Shown in pieces: positions 25,089-33,899 of a DNA stretch of 33,899 nt (positions within the stretch are counted from its first letter, which is position 1; each line of letters begins with the position of its first letter). A program made the position numbers and the translations under genes. Under the pieces are notes generated by a model that was not told where the DNA came from, made no database searches, and was given only the letters and a program-made list of their open reading frames with translations. The stretch covers positions 1 to 33,899 of the forward strand of contig JAEDKN010000008.1 in assembly GCA_016295795.1 (NCBI GenBank), given 5' to 3'. Origin of the DNA: Bacilli bacterium (lineage in GTDB: Bacteria > Bacillota_I > Bacilli_A > RF39 > UBA660).

Positions 25089-25922
25089 CTAAATAGCTAA
25101 ATCATCAAGTCTTATAATATACTTTTGATTTTTACAACAAAAATCAATAAATCCATATAAGTCTACCTTTCTAAGTCCCTTTTCAATAGTATATTTATCT
25201 ATATCAAAAGCTATCTGATCTCTCATCATATAAGTTACTAATTCTTCTTTGTCACAGCCTAAGTACATAAGCCAATATGGATATAATTGCCTTCTTAAAA
25301 GTCTTAACTTTTTATAACCAAGCGAATATTTACTAACTCCACTTATCCTTGTATATAACTCATTAGTAATTGCTAAATCTAATATTGCAGTAACTATTTC
25401 ACTATTTTCTTTTTGAAAATCTCCTATTTCATATTTCAAAATTGTATATAAGATATGAATCAAAGCTTCTAACAAATTATTTTCTGTATCTTTTTTTCCC
25501 CAAGATATATTTTTTTTAGGATTTGATTTGATAAATTCTACAACGTCTATTTTAGGATTAATAACCAAAATAGTATAAGAATTAATATCTTTAATTCGCA
25601 ACAACTCATCTAAGTTTTGATTTATATTTTTTTTATTTTTATCCCAAACTTCAAGTAACTTTTGACGATACTTTTCAGTTTCTTTTTTTAGATCTTTGAA
25701 AATTTCCGTGTCAAATATTAAATTATATAAAGTATCATCATCAGGTATAAAATCTTGAGTATATTTTAAAATTTCAATATTTTCCTTCTGCATACTTATA
25801 TATTGTTTCTGATGATTATTCCATAATTTTTCTTTTAATTTTTGTACTTCTTCACAAAAAGATGGTCTAAACAATAAATACCATGCAAGCAAATAATCGT
25901 TAACAACAAATTCAATATTCAT
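25089..25922 (-). CDS. Conserved hypothetical protein upstream of polC
   Basis: 277 residues from ATG 25922, chosen for the GGTGAG just upstream (the reading to 25943 has none). Soluble, mostly helical; opens NIEFVVNDYLLAWYLLFRPSF and ends FCCKNQKYIIRLDDLAI. No catalytic motif recognised. It lies 9 bp before polC and so is probably cotranscribed with it. Confidence 0.75.
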   Translation of the reverse strand: MNIEFVVNDYLLAWYLLFRPSFCEEVQKLKEKLWNNHQKQYISMQKENIEILKYTQDFIPDDDTLYNLIFDTEIFKDLKKETEKYRQKLLEVWDKNKKNINQNLDELLRIKDINSYTILVINPKIDVVEFIKSNPKKNISWGKKDTENNLLEALIHILYTILKYEIGDFQKENSEIVTAILDLAITNELYTRISGVSKYSLGYKKLRLLRRQLYPYWLMYLGCDKEELVTYMMRDQIAFDIDKYTIEKGLRKVDLYGFIDFCCKNQKYIIRLDDLAI

Positions 25923-26010
25923 ATACTCACCACTTACTTTCACTCATAAATAATATATCATAACAAAAGCCTTTTTTAAAAGGTTATTTGAAAAAAAGAC
26001 AAAAATATTA

Positions 26011-26034
26011 GCCATATAAATAATTTTATATGGC
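26011..26034 (-). terminator. Terminator of the ddl/murF operon
   Basis: Perfect 10-bp arms GCCATATAAA/TTTATATGGC around a four-base loop, followed on the minus strand by TAATATTTTTG. It overlaps the last codons of the 26026 gene. Confidence 0.8.
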
Positions 26035-27117
26035 CGATTTTATATTAGATAAACTTTTAAATATTTTTTCTTCTCTTAAAAAATAGTTTTCTTTAATTAC
26101 TTCATAGTAATCCTTATCATTAACATTTCTTATAATTTCTAATTTTATATCATCTTCTATTTTTTTTGTATCGCTTATTTTTTGATGAATGTTAAAAAAT
26201 TCGTCATTAAATGCATTCTCCAACCTTGAAATTTCCCTAGGAGATATATATTTTAATTTTTCTAAGTCATACTCATCATCGTGTATAAGACAAGAACCTA
26301 CTCCACTGAATTTATCAGAGAAAACCGTATCTGTAAAATCAATCATACGAATACCAAAATAATTATAATTTATATTTCTTAATTTTCTATCAGATAAATC
26401 GTTTCTAGGAATATAGTCAGATAGCGGATCAAATAAATATATACCTCTAACAGAATATTTAGAATCATCAACAGATGCAATAACAACAGAGGACTTTTTA
26501 TTATCAACTATTGTATCTACTATAAAATTGTTGATACCTAGTCTACTTAACATAGTTGAAAATACGTATGAAAATCCAAAATCGTTCGAAACTTTATCAT
26601 TTAATATAGTATATAAATCAAACTTCCTATCTTCACTATAATCTAATTCCTTACAAAAATCATATACAGTAGCAATCTTTTCTAATTGTGAAAAGTTATC
26701 ATCTAGATCACTTATAACCTTAGAAATTATGCTTTCTAATTCCCTATATTTATCAAAAGGAAGAATTTCATATTCTTTATCATAACTTTTATAAGATATC
26801 TGCCAAGACTCTGGATTGGAAAAATTAATATCAAGTAACCTTTTCTTATCTAGGCTTTCTGTATTTAAAATATATTTTTCTACCATAGAATCATCCATAG
26901 TTGGAGATATCTCAAGTAAATATTTTATGAATTCTATAGTTTTTATATCAGCTGACTTTTGAAAGTATATCTGATTAATATTATTTATAGAAAAGAAGAT
27001 TTCCTTTAATTGTTGTATTTCTTCTTCCTTTATGGGACTATCAAAAAAGATATTTGTAAGAGAAAAATATCTCAAATCTTCACTTATAAAAACATCTTTT
27101 TCTTTATCTTCTAGCAA
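26026..27117 (-). CDS. Protein with a degenerate transglutaminase-like core
   Basis: 363 residues, soluble. The middle (about 150-240) has the layout of a transglutaminase-like fold: a helix with DFCKELDYS, then DFGFSYVFSTMLSRLGINNF where catalytic enzymes have GxCxxY...LLxxLGI, and YLFDPLSD in the place of the final Asp. The Cys and His of the usual triad are not seen, so it is probably non-catalytic, a binding or structural role. The call is tentative. It follows ddl by 22 bp, so it may serve the cell wall. Confidence 0.6.
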   Translation of the reverse strand: MLEDKEKDVFISEDLRYFSLTNIFFDSPIKEEEIQQLKEIFFSINNINQIYFQKSADIKTIEFIKYLLEISPTMDDSMVEKYILNTESLDKKRLLDINFSNPESWQISYKSYDKEYEILPFDKYRELESIISKVISDLDDNFSQLEKIATVYDFCKELDYSEDRKFDLYTILNDKVSNDFGFSYVFSTMLSRLGINNFIVDTIVDNKKSSVVIASVDDSKYSVRGIYLFDPLSDYIPRNDLSDRKLRNINYNYFGIRMIDFTDTVFSDKFSGVGSCLIHDDEYDLEKLKYISPREISRLENAFNDEFFNIHQKISDTKKIEDDIKLEIIRNVNDKDYYEVIKENYFLREEKIFKSLSNIKSAI

Positions 27118-27139
27118 ATTAATTACCCCCTATTATTTA

Positions 27140-28321
27140 TTAAAATTTGCTGTTTTTAAAACCTTTGCTTCCCTTTAAACTACTGAAACCTTGTAATATA
27201 TTAGTGTCAAATGAATAAGTCTTATTAAGCCTCTTTTTATAATCTTTTATAGCTATATTAACCATCCTATCTAAAAGTTCAGTGTAATCTATATTAAGTG
27301 GTTCCCATAAATAGAACGCTAAAGAACCAGGACAAGAGTTGACTTCATTTATATATATTTTCTTTGATTTTTTATCAACCAAGAAATCTATCCTTACATT
27401 TCCTGATGAATTAAGAGCTTTAAATGCTTTTGTAGCAACCTCTCTAACTTCATTAGCTTGTTTTTCACTAATTTCTGCAGGAATCTTTCTAGTAGCAGAT
27501 AACATACCTTTAGAGCCTGATTTCTTGCCACCATTAATGTATTTATCTTCATAAGTCAACAAATCATTATCACTCATTACTTCTTCTATTAAACTTAAAT
27601 CTTGTTTTTCATAATTCCCTAATACACTTATATTAACCTCGGTTAAATTTTTAACAATTTCCTCTACTACTATTTTAGTGTCATAATTTATTGCATCTTC
27701 GATCTTTTCTCTTAATTCTTCTTCGTCTTTTGCAGTTCCAATACCAACACTACTTCCCAAGCTAGCTGGTTTTACAATTACAGGAAAACCTATTTTTTTT
27801 ATCTTCTTTATAATAGAATCACTATCTTCTAAATATTCAGAATCATAGAACCAAACATAATCTGTAATAGGAAGTCCACATTGTTCAAATATTTGTTTTT
27901 GAACAATTTTATCTTGTGCGATTGCGCTAGCCAAAACATCGCTTCCTACAAAAGGAACACCCACAGTTTTTAGATACCCTTGAAGAACACCATCTTCCAC
28001 ACTTGTACCATGTACTATAGGGAAAACCAAATCTAATTCTTTTATTTCTCTTTTAAAAAGTCCTTGACTTTGAAGGATAAATCTTCCTTTTTTCCTTATT
28101 AAGACAACATTTTTTGCATATCTTTTAAGAAGTGATAAATCTTGATATGTATCAATATCTTTTAACATTTCACCAGTATACCATTCTTTATCCTTTGTAA
28201 TATAGATAGGAATAATTTCATATTTATTACTATCCATTTTGTTCATTGCTTGAACAGCTGAAATTATACTAACCTCATGCTCAACACTTTCTCCACCAAA
28301 TATAACACCTAATTTAATCAT
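27140..28321 (-). CDS. ddl: D-alanine--D-alanine ligase
   Basis: ATP-grasp ligase making D-Ala-D-Ala for the peptidoglycan stem. 393 residues: N-terminal GVIFGGESVEHEVSIISA, VFPIVHGTSVEDGVLQGYL, ATP-binding FPVIVKPASLGSSVGIG, and INEVNSCPGSLAFYLWEP at the metal site. ATG 28321 has AAGGAGG and lies 9 bp after the murF stop, giving a Ddl-MurF pair that makes and then uses the dipeptide. A short C-terminal tail beyond the family core (LQGFSSLKGSKGFKNSK) has no known role. Confidence 0.96.
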   Translation of the reverse strand: MIKLGVIFGGESVEHEVSIISAVQAMNKMDSNKYEIIPIYITKDKEWYTGEMLKDIDTYQDLSLLKRYAKNVVLIRKKGRFILQSQGLFKREIKELDLVFPIVHGTSVEDGVLQGYLKTVGVPFVGSDVLASAIAQDKIVQKQIFEQCGLPITDYVWFYDSEYLEDSDSIIKKIKKIGFPVIVKPASLGSSVGIGTAKDEEELREKIEDAINYDTKIVVEEIVKNLTEVNISVLGNYEKQDLSLIEEVMSDNDLLTYEDKYINGGKKSGSKGMLSATRKIPAEISEKQANEVREVATKAFKALNSSGNVRIDFLVDKKSKKIYINEVNSCPGSLAFYLWEPLNIDYTELLDRMVNIAIKDYKKRLNKTYSFDTNILQGFSSLKGSKGFKNSKF

Positions 28322-28330
28322 AAATCCTCC

Positions 28331-29929
28331 TTATTCATTATATGTATCAGGTAAATCATTTTCATATAATGCATATATATCTTTTTTCTCTTTTAAATTA
28401 TTAATAATAGTAAAACTTTCCCTAACATCGTTTAATACTTGTATTTTACTTTTAGAAAAGCCTACTTCTTCCAAACCATCCAAAATAGGTTTAGTTTGCT
28501 TTTTGCCTATTAAAATAACCAGATCAGCATTAGCTATTTTGCTTATTTGCCTACCAAATTCTTTGTTTAATTCATACTCTTTATCACCTAATTCTATCAT
28601 TCCAGGTGTCACTACAACTCTAAATCCATCTATCGAACCAAGTACTTCAAGAGCTCCTTTTGCGCCTACTGGATTAGAATTATATGCATCATCTATCTGA
28701 TAAAAATTCCCAATTTTTTTAATTTCCAATCTATGTTCAATAGGCTTTACTCTTCTAACAGCAAGACATAAATCCTTAATAGGAATTTTAAATTCATAAC
28801 CAAGTGCCAAAGCAGATAAAATATTATAAATATTATGTCTACCCAATAATTTAGTTTCAAACTGATATTTTTTCTTATCACCACTAAATTCCACGTCAAA
28901 CAATGTTTTAGTTCTCTCAGTTCTAATATTACTTGCCCTAACATCAGCTTTAGGATTATCTATTCCTATCCAAATAATTTTGCAATTATTTTTCAACTTA
29001 TATGAAACTTGTTTAGGATCATCACAATTTAACACCCCAACACCATCATGTGGTAAATGCTCTATCAATTCCATCTTACCGTGCAAGATATTCTCTTCAC
29101 TACCGAAGGTCTCTAAATGAGCTGTTCCAATTGATGTAATAATTCCATATTTTGGATTAACCAAATCACAAAGCCCATTAATTTCACCCCTAACATATGC
29201 TCCCATTTCTGCAATGAAAACCTCATCAAACTTAGAAAGCTTACTATTTATAGTTATCATAAGACCATTAAATGTATTTAAACTTTTAGGGGTCGCTAAT
29301 GTGTTGAATTTTATACTTAAAATATCATTTAATATGTTTTTAGAACTTGTTTTACCATAGCTTCCTGTAATACCAATAACCTTTAAATCTTTCATGCTTG
29401 CAAGTTTTGATTTTGCCATAGATTCATAATGTTTATATACACACTTTTCTATAGGATAATTTATTATAAGAGCTAAATATGTTGTATAAAAACTAAATCC
29501 AGTAATAACGGTTGAAATAAACAAGAAAGTATTTTTATATTCAGTAAACAAACTAAACAACATAGGTAACAAATAAATTATACAAAGAGTTACAATAAGT
29601 CTCTTTATTCTAGCAGTATATACTAACGGTTTTTTATTTTGAATATTAGAAGAAATACTCTTTTCCTTAAAATAACTAATTAAATATACTAGCATAAGTA
29701 AAAGCAGTACAAATGAGATTAACTTTTCATTTTTTAATACTAGGACTAAGAAAGATAATACTATTCCTAACAATGATATATTTATAATTGTGGTTTTAAA
29801 GTTTTTCTTAATCCATTTTAAGTATCTGTTGTTTTCATTATATAAATTCTGTTGTAACATATGTAGCGCTCTTTTACCTACTAATATCAGATACGCTATC
29901 ATCAGAAAATAAACAAAATAATATAGCAT
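28331..29929 (-). CDS. murF: MurF-like Mur ligase with an N-terminal membrane domain
   Basis: Adds D-Ala-D-Ala to UDP-MurNAc-tripeptide. 532 residues. Instead of the soluble N-terminal substrate domain, the first ~160 residues hold about five hydrophobic helices (near 1-18, 46-66, 70-87, 108-127, 133-157). The Mur ligase core follows: VIGITGSYGKTSSKNIL (P-loop, 185-199), IAEMGAYVRGEI (acidic metal/lysine region), SIGTAHLETFGS, and the C-terminal domain DDAYNSNPVGAKGAL. The order murF-ddl supports MurF rather than MurC/D/E. Loss of the usual substrate domain means the specificity is less certain. ATG 29929 with AGGAGG. Confidence 0.88.
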   Translation of the reverse strand: MLYYFVYFLMIAYLILVGKRALHMLQQNLYNENNRYLKWIKKNFKTTIINISLLGIVLSFLVLVLKNEKLISFVLLLLMLVYLISYFKEKSISSNIQNKKPLVYTARIKRLIVTLCIIYLLPMLFSLFTEYKNTFLFISTVITGFSFYTTYLALIINYPIEKCVYKHYESMAKSKLASMKDLKVIGITGSYGKTSSKNILNDILSIKFNTLATPKSLNTFNGLMITINSKLSKFDEVFIAEMGAYVRGEINGLCDLVNPKYGIITSIGTAHLETFGSEENILHGKMELIEHLPHDGVGVLNCDDPKQVSYKLKNNCKIIWIGIDNPKADVRASNIRTERTKTLFDVEFSGDKKKYQFETKLLGRHNIYNILSALALGYEFKIPIKDLCLAVRRVKPIEHRLEIKKIGNFYQIDDAYNSNPVGAKGALEVLGSIDGFRVVVTPGMIELGDKEYELNKEFGRQISKIANADLVILIGKKQTKPILDGLEEVGFSKSKIQVLNDVRESFTIINNLKEKKDIYALYENDLPDTYNE

Positions 29930-29938
29930 AATTTCCTC

Positions 29939-30661
29939 CTACAAAAAATTATTTAATATATTAATAACCTGAGGCAACCTCTCTAAATATGCATAATGAC
30001 TAGCTCCAGGGAGCACAATAAGACCACAATCATCAATCAACTTTTCTAGCTTCTTTGCATCTTCTAATGGAGCTTCTGTATCTCTATCGCCCCAAATGAG
30101 CAATGTTGGAACTTTTATTTTTTTTGCACATTCACTTAAATCCTCATTTACAACATTAACCAATATTTTTCTCATTACCTCACTAGCATTTTTATAATCT
30201 CTTGACCCCAAATGCTTCTTCGCAAATCCCTCTAGCTTATTCAAAATAGGAACTTTTTTTAGTGATTTTAAAATCTTCACTTTCAAGGATTCACTATTAT
30301 TGGTTTTAATACATGGACTTCCAAACAAAACAACTTTTTCAACATCGTTTCTACATGCATATACAATTGCGACTCTTCCTCCAAATGAATGTCCCATTAC
30401 TACCGGTTTTTTCACCTTTAGCTTTTTAAGCAATTCCTCTAAAACATCACAATAATCATATATAGTTAAAGCTTCTTTTGGTTCTTCGCTCTCACCAAAT
30501 CCAGGAAAATCTAATATTGTTATACGATGATGTTTTTGAAGTCTATCTCCAATCGGCTTCATCATCTCTATATTTTGACCCCAACCATGTAGCAAAACAA
30601 CATCACTACCACTACCATATTGTATGTAATTAACATTAATATTTCTAATAGTTGTTTTCAT
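29939..30661 (-). CDS. Alpha/beta hydrolase
   Basis: Serine hydrolase of the alpha/beta fold, 240 residues from ATG 30661 (MKTTIRNINVNYIQYG; GGTG upstream). Oxyanion LLHGWGQN, nucleophile elbow GHSFGG, acid in IWGDRDTEAP, His in GASHYAYLE: a full catalytic triad. Cytoplasmic, no signal. Substrate unknown; it is first in the operon with murF and ddl. Confidence 0.92.
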   Translation of the reverse strand: MKTTIRNINVNYIQYGSGSDVVLLHGWGQNIEMMKPIGDRLQKHHRITILDFPGFGESEEPKEALTIYDYCDVLEELLKKLKVKKPVVMGHSFGGRVAIVYACRNDVEKVVLFGSPCIKTNNSESLKVKILKSLKKVPILNKLEGFAKKHLGSRDYKNASEVMRKILVNVVNEDLSECAKKIKVPTLLIWGDRDTEAPLEDAKKLEKLIDDCGLIVLPGASHYAYLERLPQVINILNNFL

Positions 30662-30677
30662 TAGCATCACCAATTTA

Positions 30678-30686
30678 ATTATACCA
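30678..30686 (-). promoter_or_regulatory. Extended -10 promoter of hydrolase-murF-ddl operon
   Basis: TGGTATAAT (30686-30678), a perfect extended -10 without a good -35, about 16 bp before the hydrolase start. Confidence 0.6.
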
Positions 30687-30700
30687 CAAGTTACAATCAA

Positions 30701-30942
30701 AACCTAAAAAAAGATATTTTTATTTGAATTTTAGTATCAAATATGTCACAACTATTTTTTATAATTCAAAAAACTACCATTACATAAAATATTCTTTTCT
30801 TTCCTACATCTATAAAATAATTCTTAGTAAAATTTACAAAGTTTTACATTTTATCAAGAAACATTCTAACCTAAAATGAAATTTCTTATGTAAACCAAAC
30901 ATAATTTAAGATAAATAACACATAATAATACCGGTGAATAAA
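30701..30942. other. Divergent intergenic region, hydrolase / DUF6512 gene
   Basis: About 240 bp, strongly AT-rich. Apart from the minus-strand promoter near 30680, no clear plus-strand promoter or conserved RNA could be made out. Confidence 0.5.
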
Positions 30943-31470
30943 ATGAATAAAAAAATATTAACAACTATCTCTGTCCTTTTTATTTTTCTTATAGGATTTA
31001 TAATACATAATCTCTATGAATTGTTTCCTAACATAGTAACATTAATAATTTCTCCAGTAAATGAAAGCGTTTTTGAACATATGAAGATGATATTTACCTC
31101 ATATATAGTCTGGATAATATTAAAATATATAATCTTGTCAAAAGTAAATATTAAGGAGAATAGTTTCTTATTCAAAGAATTATTAACAGCTCTTTTTAAC
31201 ATATTTTTATTTTTATTAATATATTGGCCAATTTTTAACAAATTTGGAGAAAATCTTTTTGTTACATTAACAATATACTTAATAACTATAATAATTAGTC
31301 AAATACTTAATTACGTTATAGAATTTAAAAAAGACTCTAACGTACTGAACATTATGAGTCTTATAATAATCATTTCAATTTATATCATAACCACTTATCT
31401 AACATATAATCCTATAATATGTAAATTTTTTCTTGATTCAACTAATAATAGTTACGGATTAAATAAGTGA
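30943..31470 (+). CDS. DUF6512-like integral membrane protein
   Basis: 175 residues with about five membrane helices; the only plus-strand gene. The conserved segment LYELFPNIVTLIISPVNESV followed by FEHMKMIFTSY is typical of DUF6512; function unknown. Start at ATG 30943 (GGTGA five bases upstream) rather than GTG 30934. It stops with TGA, showing TGA is a stop here. It overlaps the convergent yqeH 3' end by 12 bp. Confidence 0.8.
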   Translation: MNKKILTTISVLFIFLIGFIIHNLYELFPNIVTLIISPVNESVFEHMKMIFTSYIVWIILKYIILSKVNIKENSFLFKELLTALFNIFLFLLIYWPIFNKFGENLFVTLTIYLITIIISQILNYVIEFKKDSNVLNIMSLIIIISIYIITTYLTYNPIICKFFLDSTNNSYGLNK

Positions 31471-32466
31471 AGCCCTTGTAAAGACTTCTACATCTTTATT
31501 TATGTAAACATTTATCTTAGCTTTCTCTACTATCTTTACAAATCCAAGTCCATTAATTACTAAATCTTCATGATATTTAACATCTATTTCATGTTTAAAT
31601 AAGTCTTTCAATTCTTCATTATGATACATGTTAATTCTTTTAACTTTCAAATCGTTAGATACAAAAACAGTAAAACTATTTTTATCTCCTTCTATGTAAT
31701 CAATTCTTAATAAATCTCCAATCACCAAAGATTGATTTTTTCTTAATTGATAAGTTTTAGGTTTTATCTCTTTTTTAGGAGATATTTTTTTTAGAGTTAT
31801 TGGATCAACGTAATTTACAATATTACCACGATCTACAAGCCCTGGAGTATCTATCAAAGTTAAATCACTACTTAACTTTATACTTATTTTATTAAGCGTT
31901 GTAGATGGTAATGGACTTATAGTAAGTTCACTATCAAATTCAGAATAATTTTTCATCAAAGTATTTATTAAAGTACTTTTTCCTACATTAGTATGTCCTA
32001 CAACATAAACATTTCTGCTTGTTTTGTATTTTTTTATTTTCAATAAAAGTTCATCTATATTATAGTTTTTCTTAGGACTTATAATAACTATATCTTGATA
32101 ATCAAAATCTAGTTTTTCAAAATATTCTACTATTTTTTCGTCCTTTATACTTTTGGGAAGAATATCTCTTTTATTTAAAACCAACAAAACTTTATTATCA
32201 AAATACTCTCTTATTAAGTTTATATCCCTACTTATATTTAAGAGATCTATCATATATATAACTAAGTCTTTAGTATCGTTAACACTTTTTAAAATATCAA
32301 TATATTCATCATTTGATTTAGTTACGACTTGATATTCTCCATAATTTTTCATTTTAAAGCATCGACTACATATATCATTTTCAATACTAGTTGTATACCC
32401 ATCAGCAGTCATATTTTCATCTTGTAATTTTATACCACAGCCGATACAATATTTATCCTCATCCAT
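31459..32466 (-). CDS. yqeH: YqeH-like circularly permuted GTPase
   Basis: GTPase for small ribosomal subunit assembly. 335 residues. N-terminal zinc finger CIGCGIKLQ... CSRC (about 8-36), then the permuted G motifs: NKRD (G4) first, then GHTNVGKST (G1), and DTPG (G3) after it, which is diagnostic. Paired with YqeG just upstream (8-bp overlap), the usual Firmicute order. Confidence 0.96.
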   Translation of the reverse strand: MDEDKYCIGCGIKLQDENMTADGYTTSIENDICSRCFKMKNYGEYQVVTKSNDEYIDILKSVNDTKDLVIYMIDLLNISRDINLIREYFDNKVLLVLNKRDILPKSIKDEKIVEYFEKLDFDYQDIVIISPKKNYNIDELLLKIKKYKTSRNVYVVGHTNVGKSTLINTLMKNYSEFDSELTISPLPSTTLNKISIKLSSDLTLIDTPGLVDRGNIVNYVDPITLKKISPKKEIKPKTYQLRKNQSLVIGDLLRIDYIEGDKNSFTVFVSNDLKVKRINMYHNEELKDLFKHEIDVKYHEDLVINGLGFVKIVEKAKINVYINKDVEVFTRASLI

Positions 32467-32977
32467 AATATTTTCCTCTCTCCAAAATATTCATTTTTGC
32501 AAGTTTTGTAATTATTTTATTTTCAAAAAATCTATTTACAGATGTTATTTTTAAATCCTTCTTCCCAAGAGGATCAACTAATATTGTATATATACCAAAT
32601 ATATTTCCACCTAAAACATCTGTCATCAATTGATCACCAATCATACACATTTGTTCTTTTTCTAAACCGTATTTCCTCTTAATCTTACTAAATCCGAAAG
32701 TTAATGGTTTCATCGCAAAAGAAACAAATGGAGTATCAAAAGGTTCGCAAAATACAGAAATTCTCTTTTTAGTGTTATTAGAAATAATAACCAATTGAAA
32801 ATCTTTCTTTATTTTTTTAAACAACTCCTCAACTTTTGTTGGAATTGTTTCTTCATCAATAAGAGCAATAGTATTATCTAAATCGAATATCAAACATTTT
32901 ATTCCAAGATTTTTTAATCTTTCATAATCGATATCTAAAATATCTTTTTTATACATGTTTGGTATAAAATTATCCAT
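32459..32977 (-). CDS. yqeG: YqeG family HAD IIIA phosphatase
   Basis: 172 residues. HAD motifs FDLDNTIA (nucleophile), VIISNNTKKR (motif II), MKPLTFGF (Lys), and MIGDQLMTDVLGG (motif IV). Relatives are phosphatidylglycerophosphatase-like. Its end overlaps the yqeH start, so the two are translationally coupled. Confidence 0.94.
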   Translation of the reverse strand: MDNFIPNMYKKDILDIDYERLKNLGIKCLIFDLDNTIALIDEETIPTKVEELFKKIKKDFQLVIISNNTKKRISVFCEPFDTPFVSFAMKPLTFGFSKIKRKYGLEKEQMCMIGDQLMTDVLGGNIFGIYTILVDPLGKKDLKITSVNRFFENKIITKLAKMNILERGKYYG

Positions 32978-32985
32978 ACTTCCTC

Positions 32986-33899
32986 CTACAAAATTATTTC
33001 TTTAGTCTTTTCTAACTCTTTTTCTTTTTCTATTTTTTGATTCTGTTCTTTTTGTTTCTTTCTTTTACGCAATTGAATAATTATTAACACTATTAATGTT
33101 GCTCCAATAAGCACATCAAGAATCAAGAAAAAATTAATTCTATTATCTTTTTCCAATGTAATTGTATATTCACTTGTACTACTTCCATCCAAAGCAGTAA
33201 CCGTAATTTTAATTACACTTCCCTCTTTTAGATTTTCGTTACCATCAATTTTAACTTCTACATCTTCAGATAAAGTTGTATTATATATTTTTATCCCATT
33301 CTTATAAGACTTGTCATATCTTATACTATAGTCATACTTATCACTATTAAAGCCAATATTTACTCCTTTTACAGAAAGGTTTTTCAACCTCGTATCAGTT
33401 GGTTGATCACTATTTACTATAAGCAAATTATATTCCTTAACATCTCCCGTTACTGCTGTAACACTTATTTTTACTTTGTTTTCACCAAGAACTAACTTAG
33501 AAGGGGAATCAATTTTAACTTTTGCTTTCGTATCAGAAGCTTCCGCTTCTACTTCTATTTTATCTAATTTGTAAGTTTTAATTGTATAACTAAGTACACT
33601 AGGATCAAAATCTATTTTTACAGTTCCACCATTAATTATAATACTTTTCAAATCATTATTTACAAGTCTATCATCTTTTCTTATTACGTTTAAAGTATAT
33701 ATTGCTTCCTTTCCAGATTCACTTTGAATTTTTATTAAAACTGTATTTTGACCATATTCTAATTTAACAGTTCTATTACCAAAATTCTCAACAAAAGTTG
33801 CATTTTTTGAATCATTTAAAGTTGCACTTACATTAATTTCTTCAGTTAAAGAATCAACCTCTAATGTATATTCTTTTACAGAAGATGAAAATCCTTTTA
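32986..33899 (-). CDS. Surface protein with cadherin-like beta-sandwich repeats (partial)
   Basis: The frame is open to the window's right edge; the start lies outside. Three visible repeats follow the cadherin-like beta-sandwich pattern (GFSSSVKEYTLEVDSLTEEI; FDPSVLSYTIKTYKLDKIEV; FNSDKYDYSIRYDKSYKNG), each with a Y-T/S-I and VTA(L/V)DG type strand. A C-terminal membrane helix (NFFLILDVLIGATLIVLIII) is followed by a Lys/Glu-rich cytoplasmic tail. Anchored at the C-terminus, outside domain upstream. Followed by yqeG after 8 bp, so probably one transcript. Confidence 0.88.
   Translation of the reverse strand, partial: KGFSSSVKEYTLEVDSLTEEINVSATLNDSKNATFVENFGNRTVKLEYGQNTVLIKIQSESGKEAIYTLNVIRKDDRLVNNDLKSIIINGGTVKIDFDPSVLSYTIKTYKLDKIEVEAEASDTKAKVKIDSPSKLVLGENKVKISVTAVTGDVKEYNLLIVNSDQPTDTRLKNLSVKGVNIGFNSDKYDYSIRYDKSYKNGIKIYNTTLSEDVEVKIDGNENLKEGSVIKITVTALDGSSTSEYTITLEKDNRINFFLILDVLIGATLIVLIIIQLRKRKKQKEQNQKIEKEKELEKTKEIIL

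Overview
The window is AT-rich, uses the standard code (a TGA stop at 31468-31470; Trp is read from TGG) and carries nearly every gene on the minus strand. Gram-positive-type PolC, PolA, YqeH and YqeG, MraY, MurF, Ddl, a SpoVD-type PASTA penicillin-binding protein, an FtsW/SpoVE protein and a DUF6512-like membrane protein point to a low-GC Firmicute. An uncultured gut Bacilli lineage is my best guess; the genus cannot be told from this sequence. No rRNA, tRNA or CRISPR array was seen.

Layout, in the direction of minus-strand transcription (high to low coordinates). 33.9-31.5 kb: end of a surface protein with cadherin-like beta-sandwich repeats, then YqeG and YqeH. 31.5-30.9 kb: the only plus-strand gene (DUF6512-like). 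30.7-25.1 kb: alpha/beta hydrolase, a membrane-anchored MurF-like ligase, Ddl, a transglutaminase-like protein, an unknown gene and (to 20.5 kb) PolC. 20.4-18.6 kb: membrane-anchored repeat protein. 18.5-11.5 kb: PolA, a CDF cation transporter, two tandem paralogues of unknown function, an HD + P-loop fusion protein and a GNAT acetyltransferase. 11.4-0 kb: penicillin-binding protein, mraY and ftsW, heavily invaded by mobile DNA.

The main discovery is that the spoVD/ftsI-like penicillin-binding protein gene is cut into three pieces by two different elements, each carrying its own large serine recombinase. Piece 1 (11441-10549) has the membrane anchor and the SxxK motif. Piece 2 is only about 150 bp (7139-6988) and has the SxN motif. 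Piece 3 (3291-2428) has the KTG motif and a PASTA domain. Element 2 (about 3.4 kb) lies between pieces 1 and 2, element 1 (about 3.7 kb) between pieces 2 and 3. Removing both at 4-5 bp direct repeats (acatc; aatc) restores one uninterrupted 634-codon reading frame with all motifs in normal order. Each element has its recombinase at the downstream end, preceded by a translationally coupled small SHOCT-like protein, and carries cargo: a degraded phosphotransferase, NUDIX and HAD genes in element 1; a frameshifted ORF and an S66 peptidase in element 2.

ftsW, two genes downstream, is also cut off inside a conserved motif (after GVTL, before the expected PFISYGGSS). About 140 bp beyond the break is a 30-bp sequence nearly the same as the recombinase-proximal end of element 2, so a third related insertion or its scar is likely. 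The cell-division/cell-wall cluster therefore looks like a repeated target of site-specific serine-recombinase elements whose excision could rebuild the genes. Whether this is programmed, reversible or simple decay cannot be decided from sequence alone.
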